Shown here: piece after piece, positions 1 to 7,252 of the stretch
Numbering within the stretch: position 1 is the stretch's first letter
Layout: each line of letters opens with the position of its first letter
The notes under the pieces: model-generated
Told to the model about the DNA's origin: nothing
What the model saw: only the letters and a program-made list of their open reading frames with translations
Databases searched by the model: none
Source: UBA822 sp965249775
Lineage (GTDB): Bacteria > Gemmatimonadota > Gemmatimonadetes > Longimicrobiales > Gaopeijiaceae
Assembly (NCBI GenBank): GCA_965249775.1
Contig: OZ252253.1
Location: 3,968,001 to 4,032,000, forward strand
Direction: 5' to 3'
Length of the DNA: 64,000 bases
Translations under genes and position numbers: made by a program

Positions 1-414
1 GCATACGGCGCACGCTGAGACGCCCACGCGTGGGCGCGGCATCCGGGCGGCGATCGATCGTCGCGCGCCGTACCCGATCTCTAACCGGCCTGGGGTCCGG
101 TCTCCGATCCGGCCTGACATCAGGCCTCCATCCGGCCTAACGTCCGGCCTACGATCTGGCCTGACATCCGGCCGGCGATCTGGTCTGGCATCGGGCCTGA
201 CATCCGGCCTACGATCCGGCCTGACATCCGGCCTGCGATCCGGTCTGACATCGGGTCTGGCATCCGGCCTGTGATCCGGCCTCACGTCCGACCGGACATC
301 CCGCCTGGATTCCTGAGCCGCTCTGACAAGCCCATCGAAATCGACTTGCGCCTTCAGATCGGCGGTACCGAGGATCAGGAAGGCGCCCAATCCGAGAATG
401 GTCATGCGAAGCAT
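1..414 (-). CDS. Secreted Arg-Pro-Asp repeat protein (partial, apparent frameshift)
   Basis: The complement strand opens with ATG at 414, an AAGGAG-type ribosome site about 7 bases upstream, and a hydrophobic signal peptide of about 20 residues ending near LKAQ. About 20 ordinary residues follow, then a low-complexity tract of four-residue units of the form R-P-D-X (X = V, R, A or H), encoded by a 12-bp tandem repeat at about 108-300. One repeat unit near 121-131 has 11 bases, so the frame changes there. The original frame stays open to the window edge without the RPD pattern, while the neighbouring frame resumes R-P-D and is also open. The sequence shows export and a repeat; it does not show function. 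The plus-strand reading of this DNA lacks a signal peptide and is treated as a shadow. Confidence 0.6.
   Translation of the reverse strand, partial: MLRMTILGLGAFLILGTADLKAQVDFDGLVRAAQESRRDVRSDVRPDHRPDARPDVRPDRRPDVRPDRRPDVRPDARPDRRPDVRPDRRPDVRPDGGLMSGRIGDRTPGRLEIGYGARRSIAARMPRPRVGVSACAVC
108..300. repeat. 12-bp tandem repeat (minisatellite)
   Basis: About 16 imperfect copies of a 12-bp unit, plus-strand consensus TCCGGCCTGACA, often alternating with a variant ending ACGA. The period equals four codons, and on the minus strand it encodes the RPD-X repeat of the secreted protein. One copy near 121-131 is a base short. There are no unique spacers, so this is not a CRISPR array. Confidence 0.85.
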
Positions 415-512
415 CTGAAGCTCCTTAACGAGAGATCTGCCTGGAACGACCTCCCAGGCCTGCCTCTAAGACGATTCAACCGGGAAAGGGTCACAACATC
501 GTTGGAAAGAGA

Positions 513-549
513 AGCCCCGCTTAGTCTCGAGTGACCAGGCGGGGCTTTT
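513..549 (+). terminator. Rho-independent terminator-like hairpin
   Basis: An 8-bp perfect stem, AGCCCCGC at 513-520 pairing with GCGGGGCT at 539-546, encloses an 18-base loop and runs into TTTT on the plus strand. No plus-strand gene is visible upstream. On the minus strand it would lie in the leader of the RPD-repeat gene, about 100 bases before its start, where a weaker T/C-rich run follows. It could act as a terminator or a leader attenuator. Confidence 0.5.
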
Positions 550-586
550 GCGTGTGGTGCGGCACAGATTCAATCACTAATTCACA

Positions 587-592
587 TATAAT
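587..592 (+). promoter_or_regulatory. Candidate -10 element before the NTF2-like gene
   Basis: A perfect TATAAT lies in an AT-rich patch about 113 bases before the ATG at 705. No convincing -35 hexamer is visible at 16-18 bp, so the promoter call is weak. Apart from this and the hairpin at 513-549, the stretch 415-704 shows nothing recognisable. Confidence 0.3.
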
Positions 593-704
593 ATACGTCG
601 AAGTCGTAGATCCCACAAGTCGTTGCACGCCAATCACTTAACTGGCATATTTCTGCGTTCGTTGCAGCACTACTGGAGTGGAAGACGACCCAAGGAGGAC
701 GGTA

Positions 705-1076
705 ATGGCTTCGAGCGTTCGAGAGTTATTGGCCGAGTCGGTGGATGCCGTACAACGCGGGCAGATCGCCGAGATCGTGGATCTTTACCACCCCAACGCC
801 GCCCTCTACGGGCCAAGCACGGACCACATCGTGGGGAGAGAGGCGATCGCCGAGCACTTCACGACAGCTCTTGCCCAACAACCAGAGGGTATCGAGCACG
901 AGGTTACGGAAGAGCACCTCCACCAAGTGACGCCTGATCTGGCGATCGTCGACACGGTTGGCACCTCCCGCGCCGGCGAGAACAGCGGTGTGGAGGGCTT
1001 CACGATGATCGCCGTGCGAGACGAAGCGGGTGAGTGGCTGTGGGCGGGGATACGGGGGGCCTTGGTGCCGAAGTAG
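705..1076 (+). CDS. NTF2-like (SnoaL/SgcJ-type) domain protein
   Basis: A protein of 123 residues. ATG 705 is chosen over the in-frame ATG at 678 because a strong AGGAGG lies 6 bases upstream of it. The pattern is that of a cone-shaped NTF2/SnoaL-like fold: an N-terminal helix (ELLAESVDAVQRGQIAEIVDLYHPNA), then GREAIAEHF, then strands ending in WLWAGIRGALVP. Family members range from small-molecule isomerases to binding proteins, and no catalytic pair is clear here. There is no signal peptide, so it should be cytoplasmic. It is monocistronic and lies ahead of a TA locus. Confidence 0.65.
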   Translation: MASSVRELLAESVDAVQRGQIAEIVDLYHPNAALYGPSTDHIVGREAIAEHFTTALAQQPEGIEHEVTEEHLHQVTPDLAIVDTVGTSRAGENSGVEGFTMIAVRDEAGEWLWAGIRGALVPK

Positions 1077-1112
1077 GACAAGACTCGCGTGCCCTTCCCG
1101 TGACCGGGTGCT

Positions 1113-1130
1113 TGGTCTAAATTTAGACCA
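1113..1130. promoter_or_regulatory. 18-bp perfect palindrome, likely TA operator
   Basis: TGGTCTAAATTTAGACCA is a perfect palindrome centred about 38 bp upstream of the antitoxin ATG at 1160. Phd/YefM antitoxins autorepress their operon by binding palindromes near the promoter, so this is the expected operator. AT-rich sequence immediately follows (TATTAA at 1131-1136). Confidence 0.7.
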
Positions 1131-1159
1131 TATTAAGACTGATAAACCGGAGACGTACC

Positions 1160-1438
1160 ATGGCCCTATCCGACCGGATCAAACCGATCAGCTACGTAAA
1201 ATCGCATGCTTCGTCGATTCTGCGCGAGCTCGCTGAGAAGGGACGCCCGCTGATTATCACTCAAAACGGCGAGGCGAAGGCCGTCCTCCAAGACGTGCAC
1301 AGTTTCGAGCAGACGCAAGAAACGATGGCGTTGCTGAAGATTCTGGCCCTAGGCAATCGCCAGATCGAAGACGGCAGGGTACGGCCCGCAAGACAAGCGC
1401 TCAAGGAGATTCGTGCGCGCCGGGCAAAGGACGAATGA
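1160..1438 (+). CDS. Type II antitoxin, Phd/YefM family
   Basis: A protein of 92 residues. The N-terminus has the Phd/YefM pattern (ISYVKSHASSILRELAEKGRPLIITQNGEAKAVLQD), a DNA-binding and dimerisation module, followed by a charged C-terminal tail (about residues 60-92) that would wrap the toxin. Its stop overlaps the toxin start (ATGA at 1435-1438), which implies translational coupling. The 18-bp palindrome upstream fits autorepression by the antitoxin-toxin complex. Confidence 0.9.
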   Translation: MALSDRIKPISYVKSHASSILRELAEKGRPLIITQNGEAKAVLQDVHSFEQTQETMALLKILALGNRQIEDGRVRPARQALKEIRARRAKDE

Positions 1439-1761
1439 GGTATCGCGTACTCCTGACCGACAACGCGGTACGAGACCTGGAAGAGCTCGAGGTCTATATC
1501 CAGGCGCACGACGGTCCCCGCAGCGCAGAGCACGTGCTGGGCAAGATCGCGGACGCCTTCCTCAGCTTGGAGGAGTTACCAGAGCGAGGCCACCACCCGC
1601 CGGAGCTTGCCTCCCTCGGCATCCAAGAGTATCGGGAGGTATTCTTCAAGCCCTACCGGATCATCTACCGCGTGCAGAACAAGAACGTATACGTGTATCT
1701 CATCGCGGACGGCCGGCGCGACATGCAGGACCTGCTCAGCCGCCGGTTGTTGGGTACCTAG
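1435..1761 (+). CDS. RelE/ParE family toxin
   Basis: A protein of 108 residues, the usual size for this family. It begins YRVLLTDNAVRDLEELEVYI, the RelE/ParE first strand and helix, continues through GHHPPELASLGIQEYREVFFKPYRIIYRV, and ends VYLIADGRRDMQDLLSRRLL, the family's last strand and C-terminal basic segment. Relatives either cleave ribosome-bound mRNA (RelE) or poison gyrase (ParE); sequence alone does not separate these. Translation is coupled to the antitoxin by the ATGA overlap. The gene looks intact. Confidence 0.9.
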   Translation: MRYRVLLTDNAVRDLEELEVYIQAHDGPRSAEHVLGKIADAFLSLEELPERGHHPPELASLGIQEYREVFFKPYRIIYRVQNKNVYVYLIADGRRDMQDLLSRRLLGT

Positions 1762-1765
1762 GTGT

Positions 1766-2161
1766 CTAGCGGTTGGGCATCGTCCGGTAGCCCGGGCCGT
1801 CAACAAGGCGAGCGTTCGCAGTGACTAATGTCAGATCGTAGACCACAGCTGTGGCTGCGACAAAGCGATCGGCCGGATCCGAGTGATCGAGGCTCAAACG
1901 TCGACTTTCCTGTACCACTGAGTGTGTTAGAGCCGCTTCCCGGAACGGGCCGGCCCTCAACATGCGGGAGACGAGTGCCTGGGGCTCCCCCTCTACCGAG
2001 ATCCGACCGCGCTCCACCAGCAGCAAGGTTTCCCATGTGCTGATGGGCGATAGCCAGAGCTCGTTCTCGTCCGACTCTAGGGCGGCACGAACCTCGCCAA
2101 CCAACTGGACGGGCTCAATGAGGCTCCAGATCCAGATATGGGTGTCGAGGAGGAGCTTCAA
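1766..2161 (-). CDS. PIN-domain toxin, VapC type
   Basis: A protein of 131 residues. It opens MKLLLDTHIWIW with the first acidic PIN residue (Asp6), then WETLLLVERG with the second acidic position, and DHSDPADRFVAATA near residues 92-105 carrying the later acidic cluster, then LTLVTANARL. PIN toxins are Mg-dependent RNases that usually cleave tRNA or rRNA. The start overlaps the antitoxin stop by four bases (2158-2161). It converges with the RelE/ParE gene, with only four bases between the stop codons. Confidence 0.9.
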   Translation of the reverse strand: MKLLLDTHIWIWSLIEPVQLVGEVRAALESDENELWLSPISTWETLLLVERGRISVEGEPQALVSRMLRAGPFREAALTHSVVQESRRLSLDHSDPADRFVAATAVVYDLTLVTANARLVDGPGYRTMPNR

Positions 2162-2412
2162 GTCGCGAGGGCCTCCCAGTCGTCGGATGGGGCCACGGGC
2201 TCAACGATGTCGCCCGTGATGCTGGCCTCCGTCACCATAGAGCCGAGCCACCCGGACTCCCGCACGGGCGGGCGGGGCGGGATCACTTCGGCTATCGGTT
2301 CTCCCCGGCGGGTGATGAGAATGGGGCGGCCCGTGCGCCCAACACGCTTGAGCACCGCCAGGCATGTGGCCTTGAACTTCGAAATCGCCATTACTTCGAT
2401 GTCCCGCTTCAT
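2158..2412 (-). CDS. Antitoxin for VapC, Phd/YefM family
   Basis: 84 residues from ATG 2412, or 77 from the in-frame ATG at 2391. The core ISKFKATCLAVLKRVGRTGRPILITRRGEPIAEVIPP is the Phd/YefM fold; the C-terminal 45 residues would bind the PIN toxin. Homologues usually begin just before ISKFKA, which favours 2391. The consensus promoter upstream would start transcription at about 2412, so use of ATG 2412 would need a leaderless mRNA. Translation is coupled to the toxin by an ATGA overlap. Confidence 0.88.
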   Translation of the reverse strand: MKRDIEVMAISKFKATCLAVLKRVGRTGRPILITRRGEPIAEVIPPRPPVRESGWLGSMVTEASITGDIVEPVAPSDDWEALAT

Positions 2413-2418
2413 GATTGC

Positions 2419-2459
2419 ATCATATCAACGTAGATGACTATGGTCAAGGCCTATAGTCA
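2419..2459 (-). promoter_or_regulatory. Promoter with overlapping inverted repeat for the VapC pair
   Basis: Read on the minus strand: TTGACC (2442-2447), exactly 17 bp, TATGAT (2419-2424). The -35 region lies within an inverted repeat (TGACTAT and ATAGTCA, spanning about 2434-2459), a natural site for antitoxin binding. The expected transcription start is at about 2412, on the first possible start codon of the antitoxin. Confidence 0.7.
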
Positions 2460-2467
2460 ATCTGCGT

Positions 2468-3172
2468 TTACGCCCCGGGTGCCCTCGGCGGCAACATGCC
2501 GGCTAGTGAAGCGCTCAGCCCGCTTACCATGGCGGGCAGGCCTTCCTCCAGTTCCAGATTGACCTTGGACGCGCCGCTTACGATTTGGGTCTGGTGGCTA
2601 CGGAATTCTGGAGCCCCCTCACCGCCGGGGACTCGCTCGGTGACGAGCACGTCGGTGGTCAGCGTATGAGCGATATGCTTCGTGCTGGAGTCAAACAGGA
2701 AGCCTAACACACCCACCGCGAGTCCAACTTCGCCGGCCGCTCCGGAGGCGCCCAGGATGTCGGTGGCAAGGGCCGCACCAGCCCCCGCTGCGAACGCGGA
2801 GCCGAGGGCATCACCTAGGGTCTGGTCACCGCTAAGCTCAATTTCCTCTAGGCTCAAGTGGTTGATCTGAATGATGTACGTGGCTTCGTCCGGAGTCTCT
2901 GCCAGGGCATATCCTGACCCCATTAAACCGCGCTCAAGAGAGGGTCGGACGGTCAGATCCCGACCCGCCGTGGAGGCCTCCGCTATGTACACCGTCCGCG
3001 GTAGGTCGGAGCGGAGTTCGAGAAATACCGACTCGCTCATTCGAGTCTGTGTATCCAGATCACCATATCGAATCATCATTCGAGAAGCGGCACATCCGGT
3101 GAGGTTCATACTTCCCAGCATGATGAACGATGAAATCTTGAAGGTCCGCAGAGCCCTCGGGCACGACAACAT
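2468..3172 (-). CDS. TraT-family outer-membrane lipoprotein
   Basis: A protein of 234 residues with an AAGGAGA ribosome site. The signal peptide ends in a lipobox (LTGC, Cys27), predicting lipidation. Resemblance to TraT, the plasmid surface-exclusion and complement-resistance lipoprotein (known length about 240), is seen in TRMSESVFLELRSDLPRTVYI near residue 43, the Gly/Ala-rich hydrophobic centre (about 120-165), TTDVLVTERV near 180, and HQTQIVSGASKVNLELEEGLP near 200. No conjugation genes lie nearby, so a chromosomal role such as surface shielding is inferred. The downstream end lies close to the VapC promoter region. Confidence 0.8.
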   Translation of the reverse strand: MLSCPRALRTFKISSFIMLGSMNLTGCAASRMMIRYGDLDTQTRMSESVFLELRSDLPRTVYIAEASTAGRDLTVRPSLERGLMGSGYALAETPDEATYIIQINHLSLEEIELSGDQTLGDALGSAFAAGAGAALATDILGASGAAGEVGLAVGVLGFLFDSSTKHIAHTLTTDVLVTERVPGGEGAPEFRSHQTQIVSGASKVNLELEEGLPAMVSGLSASLAGMLPPRAPGA

Positions 3173-3401
3173 GTTGATTCTCCTTCAGTTGAATGGTTCG
3201 TGGAAAGCAATATGGGCGTCGACCGGTGGGGGTTTGATACGTCAAATGACGTAGATGGCGAGTGGAGACTACGTAGTGCACCGAGTAGCGCGCTGAGCGC
3301 TAGATCTTAGTGCGGGGAGTGCTAGATCCCTGTGATGTCGGTTCTCCCGTCGCGATGCGATCCAAGAGATGGTATGATGGCCGACTCATCAGGAGATTCG
3401 C

Positions 3402-5378
3402 ATGAGCATATGTTCGTGGTCGCGACTCGGGGTAGGTGCGCTGGGACTGGCCTGGGCAACCTTGGCTTGGTCCCAGTCCGCCGAGGCGCAGTCGTCCAGG
3501 CCGGCCGGCGAGTGGCACGCCACCGGCGGTGATCATACCAACACCAAGTACTCGCCGCTCGACCAGATCAATGCCGACAACTTTCTGGATCTGGAGATCA
3601 CCTGGCGCTGGACGTCGATCTCGACCGACGTGACGGAACGAAACAGCTCGATCGTTCCCCCCAATGGTTTCAAGACCACGCCCCTGATGGCGGGCGGACT
3701 CATATACCTCAGCACGTCTCTGGGCCAAGTGGCGGCGCTGGACGCGGGCAGCGGCGAGTTGGTCTGGTCGTACGATCCCCGTGTCTACGAGAGGATGGGC
3801 CGGCCGGCCAACATGGGGTGGCAGCATCGCGGCGTGTCTTACTGGGAGGACGACGAGAGCGACGACGCCCGCATCTTCATCGCGCTGCACGACCTGCGTC
3901 TGGTCGCGCTGAATGCCCGCACGGGCGGGCTCTATCCGGACTTCGGCCATGGCGGCTTCGTCGACCTCAGCCTCAGCCTCGGGCGCGAGATCAATCCGGA
4001 GAGGATGACGCACTCCTCGCCCGTCGCGATCGCCCGTGACGTTGTCGTCGTTGGCAGCATCGTGCAGGATACCGACCTGACGCTCCGGGAGGCATCACCA
4101 GGACACGTGCGCGGGTTCGACGCGCGCACCGGCGAGATGAAGTGGATCTTCCACACCATCCCGCAAGAGGACGAGCTTGCGGTCGAGACCTGGGAGAACG
4201 GGTCGTGGCGTTACAGCGGTCACTCGAACGTATGGGGGACCATGGCGGTCGACGACGAGCTTGGCTTTGTCTATCTGCCGACCGGCACGCCGACCAACGA
4301 CTACTACGGTGGGATGCGTCCGGGGGACAACCTGTTCGCCGAGAGCATCATCGCCGTCGATGTCGAGACCGGAGAACGGGTCTGGCACTTCCAGGCGGTA
4401 CATCACGGGCTCTGGGACTACGACTTTCCGACCGCGGGCAACCTGCTCGACATCACGGTCGACGGACGCGAGATCAAGGCGATCGCCCAGACGAGCAAGC
4501 AGGCCTTCACCTACGTGCTCGATCGGGTCACCGGGGAGCCGGTTTGGCCGATCGAGGAGCGACCGGTTCCGCAGGGTGACGTGCCTGGCGAGTGGTACTC
4601 GCCCACGCAGCCGTTCCCGACCAAGCCGCCTCCGTTCGATCTGCAAGGGGTGACGGAGGACGACATCATCGACTTCACGCCGGAGCTCCGCGCCGAGGCC
4701 CTCGAGATCATCGAAGAAAGCGCCCGCTTCGGGCCGCTCTTCGAGCCGCCGTCCTTGGCCGGCACGAGAAAGCCCGTCATTCAGGCTCCGGGGACCGGCG
4801 GCGGCATCAACTGGCCCGGCTCTGCGGTCGATCCGGAAACCGGACGACTCTTCGTCCCATCTCAGACCAGACTGCGGACCGTCGAGTTGATCGCATACGA
4901 GGCGCCCGCGACGGTAGGGTACTTCACGGATCCGTGGGCGAGACCCATACCGGGCCCGCGGGGGCTTCCGATCGTCAAGCCGCCGTACAAAAGGGTCACC
5001 GCTTTCGATCTGAATACCGGGAACCAACTCTGGATGAGCCCGCATGGCGATGGTCCAAGGAACCATCCTGCTCTGAGAGATCTCAACCTGCCGCCGCTCG
5101 GGGGGGGCAACGGGATGGCCGGCGGGGGACCCCTGGTCACGAAAACGCTGTTGATGGTCAACTCCGGCGGGCGCGACGTCGAGAGCATGGAGGAGGTCGC
5201 TCGTACGCTCACCGCCTACGACAAGGACACTGGGGAGTATCTCGGGTCCGTGGAGCTCCCGGAGACTCCGTGGGGGAACCCCATCACGTATCTGCACGAT
5301 GGCAAGCAGCACATCCTGGTGGCAGTTGGCGGGCGTCCGGGCGACTTGGCGGAGCTGATCGCCCTGGCGCTTCCGTAG
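3402..5378 (+). CDS. PQQ-dependent dehydrogenase (quinoprotein glucose dehydrogenase-like)
   Basis: A protein of 658 residues with a Sec signal peptide ending near AEAQ (about 30), so periplasmic. Eight-bladed quinoprotein propeller signatures are visible: GGDHTNTKYSPLDQIN near 42, repeated blades such as DAGSGELVWSYDP and DVETGERVWHFQ, HHGLWDYDFPTAGNL in mid-protein, and SGGGIN/GGGNGMAGGG-type glycine stretches. There is no CxxCH, so electrons must leave through a separate cytochrome or quinone. The signature is closest to soluble Gcd-like sugar or alcohol dehydrogenases; the substrate is not deducible. No PQQ biosynthesis genes are in the window. A large open frame antisense to it is a shadow. 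Confidence 0.9.
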   Translation: MSICSWSRLGVGALGLAWATLAWSQSAEAQSSRPAGEWHATGGDHTNTKYSPLDQINADNFLDLEITWRWTSISTDVTERNSSIVPPNGFKTTPLMAGGLIYLSTSLGQVAALDAGSGELVWSYDPRVYERMGRPANMGWQHRGVSYWEDDESDDARIFIALHDLRLVALNARTGGLYPDFGHGGFVDLSLSLGREINPERMTHSSPVAIARDVVVVGSIVQDTDLTLREASPGHVRGFDARTGEMKWIFHTIPQEDELAVETWENGSWRYSGHSNVWGTMAVDDELGFVYLPTGTPTNDYYGGMRPGDNLFAESIIAVDVETGERVWHFQAVHHGLWDYDFPTAGNLLDITVDGREIKAIAQTSKQAFTYVLDRVTGEPVWPIEERPVPQGDVPGEWYSPTQPFPTKPPPFDLQGVTEDDIIDFTPELRAEALEIIEESARFGPLFEPPSLAGTRKPVIQAPGTGGGINWPGSAVDPETGRLFVPSQTRLRTVELIAYEAPATVGYFTDPWARPIPGPRGLPIVKPPYKRVTAFDLNTGNQLWMSPHGDGPRNHPALRDLNLPPLGGGNGMAGGGPLVTKTLLMVNSGGRDVESMEEVARTLTAYDKDTGEYLGSVELPETPWGNPITYLHDGKQHILVAVGGRPGDLAELIALALP

Positions 5379-5550
5379 GGCGTTCACGTGGGAACGCAAG
5401 TGGGGACACACGCACGAGCCTGGCGCGAAGTCGATTCGTCAATGCATTGTTGTTCAGTCGTAATGCCTCCAACGCTTGGGTATTGGGGTAGGCGAAAGCG
5501 TTGAATGAGACGAGTTGCTGGGAACGATTCATCGTACAGGAGGTGCAGCC

Positions 5551-6363
5551 ATGAATCTCGCTCGCCGGCTTCTCTGTGCGAATTCCTCAATAACTCGGGG
5601 CAGTATCCTGTTGGGATGGGGATTCCTGATTCTCGCTGCTGCACAGGGACTTGCCGCCCAGACCGATGAATGGCACGAGGATCTGGGAATCCGGTGGAGC
5701 GCTTCCAGCGGAGTTCCGCCGCTCACAATCTCCGGGATCGTCACTGACGTTGTGACCGGCGAGCCCCTTGAGAGAGCACAGGTCTATCTGGAGGATCTCA
5801 ACATAGGCGCCATAGCGGATGCCGAGGGGCGTTTCGAACTGGAAGCTCCCGGGCCGGGCCAGTTCGTGTTGAGGTCACAGCTTCTCGCGTATGACCTCGT
5901 GTTGGACACGATCCGTCTCGGCGAACGTTCGGGGCTGCTGACGGAGATTCGGCTCGTTGAGTGGGGCATGACACCGAGGGAGTTACGTCCGGCGCTGGAG
6001 CGACTCTCCCTGCCTTGCGGCAATGCCGCCGTTTCGGAGGCGATCTCCAGCGTTGAGCACCAACTGACGCGTGGGGGGGGCCAGGGCCGATTCTCGGGTC
6101 TCGATTCAACAGCCACCGTCGGCGTTACAAGAGACCCCTCTCTGTGCCGAGACATCCTCGCAGCACTGCCGGACGACCTCCGGCGCGAACTGTTGGCCGA
6201 GACGTGGGAATTCCACATCGGACAGTTCGACGAGACCTTCGTGGTCGTGCTGTGTTCCTGGCCGATTCCCCGAATTCAGCTAAGTCACCCTTGTCACGGG
6301 CGCCCCGTGCACCGCGAGGGTGATGATTTCAGATTCGAAAATGTAGCGTTGATGTCTTGGTAG
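5551..6363 (+). CDS. Secreted carboxypeptidase-regulatory-like domain protein
   Basis: 270 residues from ATG 5551, preceded by CAGGAGGTGCAGCC; the upstream in-frame ATG lacks such a site. A signal peptide ends near GLAAQ (about 37). Residues about 60-130 form a CarboxypepD_reg beta-sandwich (ISGIVTDVVTGEPLERAQVYLEDLNIGAIADAEGRFEL), a module common in exported and TonB-linked proteins. The C-terminal half is unrecognised and carries several cysteines (near LPCGNA, LCRDI, LCSWP, HPCHG) that could pair in the periplasm. No function is assigned. Confidence 0.7.
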   Translation: MNLARRLLCANSSITRGSILLGWGFLILAAAQGLAAQTDEWHEDLGIRWSASSGVPPLTISGIVTDVVTGEPLERAQVYLEDLNIGAIADAEGRFELEAPGPGQFVLRSQLLAYDLVLDTIRLGERSGLLTEIRLVEWGMTPRELRPALERLSLPCGNAAVSEAISSVEHQLTRGGGQGRFSGLDSTATVGVTRDPSLCRDILAALPDDLRRELLAETWEFHIGQFDETFVVVLCSWPIPRIQLSHPCHGRPVHREGDDFRFENVALMSW

Positions 6364-6549
6364 GCTGAACCACCTGCTGATCCTGGGTGCGCGGTAGAGG
6401 CGGGGCCCAGGCAATTGCTCCAGAGGGCCTTGTGGCCTGCGGGGCGGCCGGTGAAACTCAGGGGGCTGCCCGTCGGTAGGGTAATCTTTGAACGGGGACG
6501 TCCATCCACCCGGGAAGCCCGTTTCACTCCAGAGTCGAGCGTGGACCAA

Positions 6550-7242
6550 ATGTCGATGTCACAGAAGGAGCCAACCGGCGGCGATCTGGTGCTTGCCGAG
6601 GCGGACGTTGCCGAGATTCTCGAGCGGGCGGTGAAGCTGGATGGCGCCCGTGACGGCAATGTCTCCGTCGAGCAGCTCAGGGAGGCGGCCCTGGAGGTGG
6701 GTGTCTCCGCAACGGCCTTCGACGAGGCGCTGAAGGAGTTCACACGTGCCTCGAGAGCTTCCGAGGTGACGGTCCCGGCCCCGATCGAGGTGGAGCGCCC
6801 CAGGTTCTTCTCCCAGATCAGGACCGCGGTCACCGTGGCCGCAGGGCTGCTGGTGGGCAGGCTGGCCGGTAGCCTGGTGACGTCCGGCAACGAGGAGATC
6901 ATCGCTCTCGCGGCCCTCATCGTCGCGGGAGGCTCCCTGCGCCTCGTTTTGTCGCACAGGAAGGATCGGTCGATCCTGGCCTACGTAATGGACACCTTCT
7001 GGCTCTGGACGAGCTTCGGAGTGGGCGTGACCGTCGCGAGTTGGTACATCGCCGATGAGTCCATCATTTACACGATCATGGCGATCGTCATCGCTTCCGT
7101 GGTCGGCAGCCTGTTGAGCGTCAGCCTCTTCGCTCGACCTCTTCGCTCGACCGCTTCCGAGAGCGTGGATCGCCAGTCACCGGCAGGAGAGGCGCTTCCG
7201 AACCGGACGCCGAGCTGGACGGACTGGACGCCGAGCCTCTAG
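6550..7242 (+). CDS. Hypothetical membrane protein with N-terminal helical domain
   Basis: 230 residues from ATG 6550; the frame is open upstream but has no better start. Residues about 10-75 form a charged helical domain (ADVAEILERAVKLDGARDG..SVEQLREAALEVGVSATAFDEAL), the kind of segment found at the N-terminus of small regulatory membrane proteins. Four hydrophobic stretches follow at roughly 93-113, 116-135, 143-165 and 170-190. I do not recognise a named family. It is convergent with the next operon. Confidence 0.55.
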   Translation: MSMSQKEPTGGDLVLAEADVAEILERAVKLDGARDGNVSVEQLREAALEVGVSATAFDEALKEFTRASRASEVTVPAPIEVERPRFFSQIRTAVTVAAGLLVGRLAGSLVTSGNEEIIALAALIVAGGSLRLVLSHRKDRSILAYVMDTFWLWTSFGVGVTVASWYIADESIIYTIMAIVIASVVGSLLSVSLFARPLRSTASESVDRQSPAGEALPNRTPSWTDWTPSL

Positions 7243-7252
7243 AACAACCCGT

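Noticed and set aside
108..300. CRISPR array
   Set aside because: The repeats are 12 bp and contiguous, with no unique spacers and no cas genes.
271..534. Plus-strand open frame of 87 codons across the left repeat
   Set aside because: It reads the complement of the RPD-repeat gene, has no signal peptide or ribosome site, and runs into the hairpin; the minus strand gives a coherent secreted protein.
4095..5411. Long minus-strand frame of 438 codons
   Set aside because: It is antisense to the PQQ dehydrogenase, with Arg/Gly-rich composition typical of high-GC shadow frames.
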